21,791 bases of DNA from NCBI GenBank assembly GCA_934373455.1, contig CAKRON010000037.1, forward strand, positions 1 to 21,791, in the 5' to 3' direction. The position numbers and the translations under genes were made by a program. A model generated the notes under the pieces. The model made no database searches. It was given only the letters and a program-made list of their open reading frames with translations, and was not told the DNA's origin. The stretch is from an uncultured Marvinbryantia sp. (GTDB lineage Bacteria; Bacillota; Clostridia; Lachnospirales; Lachnospiraceae). Below, in pieces: positions 21,748 through 21,791 of the stretch (position 1 is the stretch's first letter; each line of letters opens with the position of its first letter).

Positions 21748-21791
21748 AGATGCGCAAAAGAAATATGTCATGCTTTGCATGACGCGCATCT
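21748..21791. repeat. Second palindrome at the window edge
   Basis: AGATGCGC (21748-21755) pairs with GCGCATCT (21784-21791), and inside it GTCATGC-TTT-GCATGAC (21767-21783) is a perfect hairpin. The right arms are contiguous and the left arms are separated by 11 nt. It follows the previous structure by 17 bp and may belong to the same repeat. It stops at the window end, so its true extent is unknown. Confidence 0.5.

Overview
The window looks like chromosome of a low-to-moderate-GC, anaerobic, fermentative Firmicute, most likely a gut Lachnospiraceae (Clostridia). This rests on the glycyl-radical pair pflB-pflA next to eno, a T-box leader before thrS, an AUU-initiated infC-rpmI-rplT operon, DUF1540 and SEC-C proteins, strong AGGAGG ribosome-binding sites and TTGACA-N17-TATAAT type promoters. 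The species is inference.

Layout. (1) 1-194: the 3' end of a GGDEF (diguanylate cyclase) gene. (2) 201-9709: mobile DNA, which I read as two tandem copies of one integrative-element family. E1 (about 201-950) is a 750-bp internally deleted relic. It keeps both element ends, an intact yefM antitoxin gene with TGTACA operators, and a frameshifted yoeB fused to the last codons of an integrase gene. E2 (about 957-9709) is an 8.75-kb element that looks complete. Its left-end repeat (957-1045) matches 202-280 and its right-end repeat (9614-9709) matches 855-950 at 95 of 96 positions. E2 carries, in order: a HicB-like/YunG-like gene pair; a 12-bp-period repeat; a repressor divergent from an excisionase-like and replication module (Xis-like, wHTH, DnaD-like initiator, DnaC-like ATPase); small unknown genes; a short holin-like type I toxin with a convergent antisense RNA promoter; an Uma2-like fragment and an XRE gene; small accessory genes; a ParB-like protein; and a Tn916-type tyrosine integrase with clustered TGCCAA arm-type repeats at both ends. 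No relaxase, type IV secretion or virion gene is visible, so its way of moving between cells is unknown.

(3) 9710-21791: core chromosome. It has SEC-C protein and YdcF/SanA-family protein genes, then a T-box leader, a small membrane protein and thrS. Next come a DUF1540 protein, a leader with attenuator, infC (AUU start), rpmI and rplT. A GH2/LacZ-like protein that has lost its catalytic barrel converges on an unknown gene, followed by eno, pflB, pflA and a strong terminator. The window ends in two nested palindromic structures resembling IS200/IS605-type or REP-like repeats.

The most interesting items are the tandem intact-plus-mini element arrangement, the txpA/RatA-like toxin module at 6119-6365, the HicB + papain-fold YunG-like pair, and the barrel-less GH2 protein.
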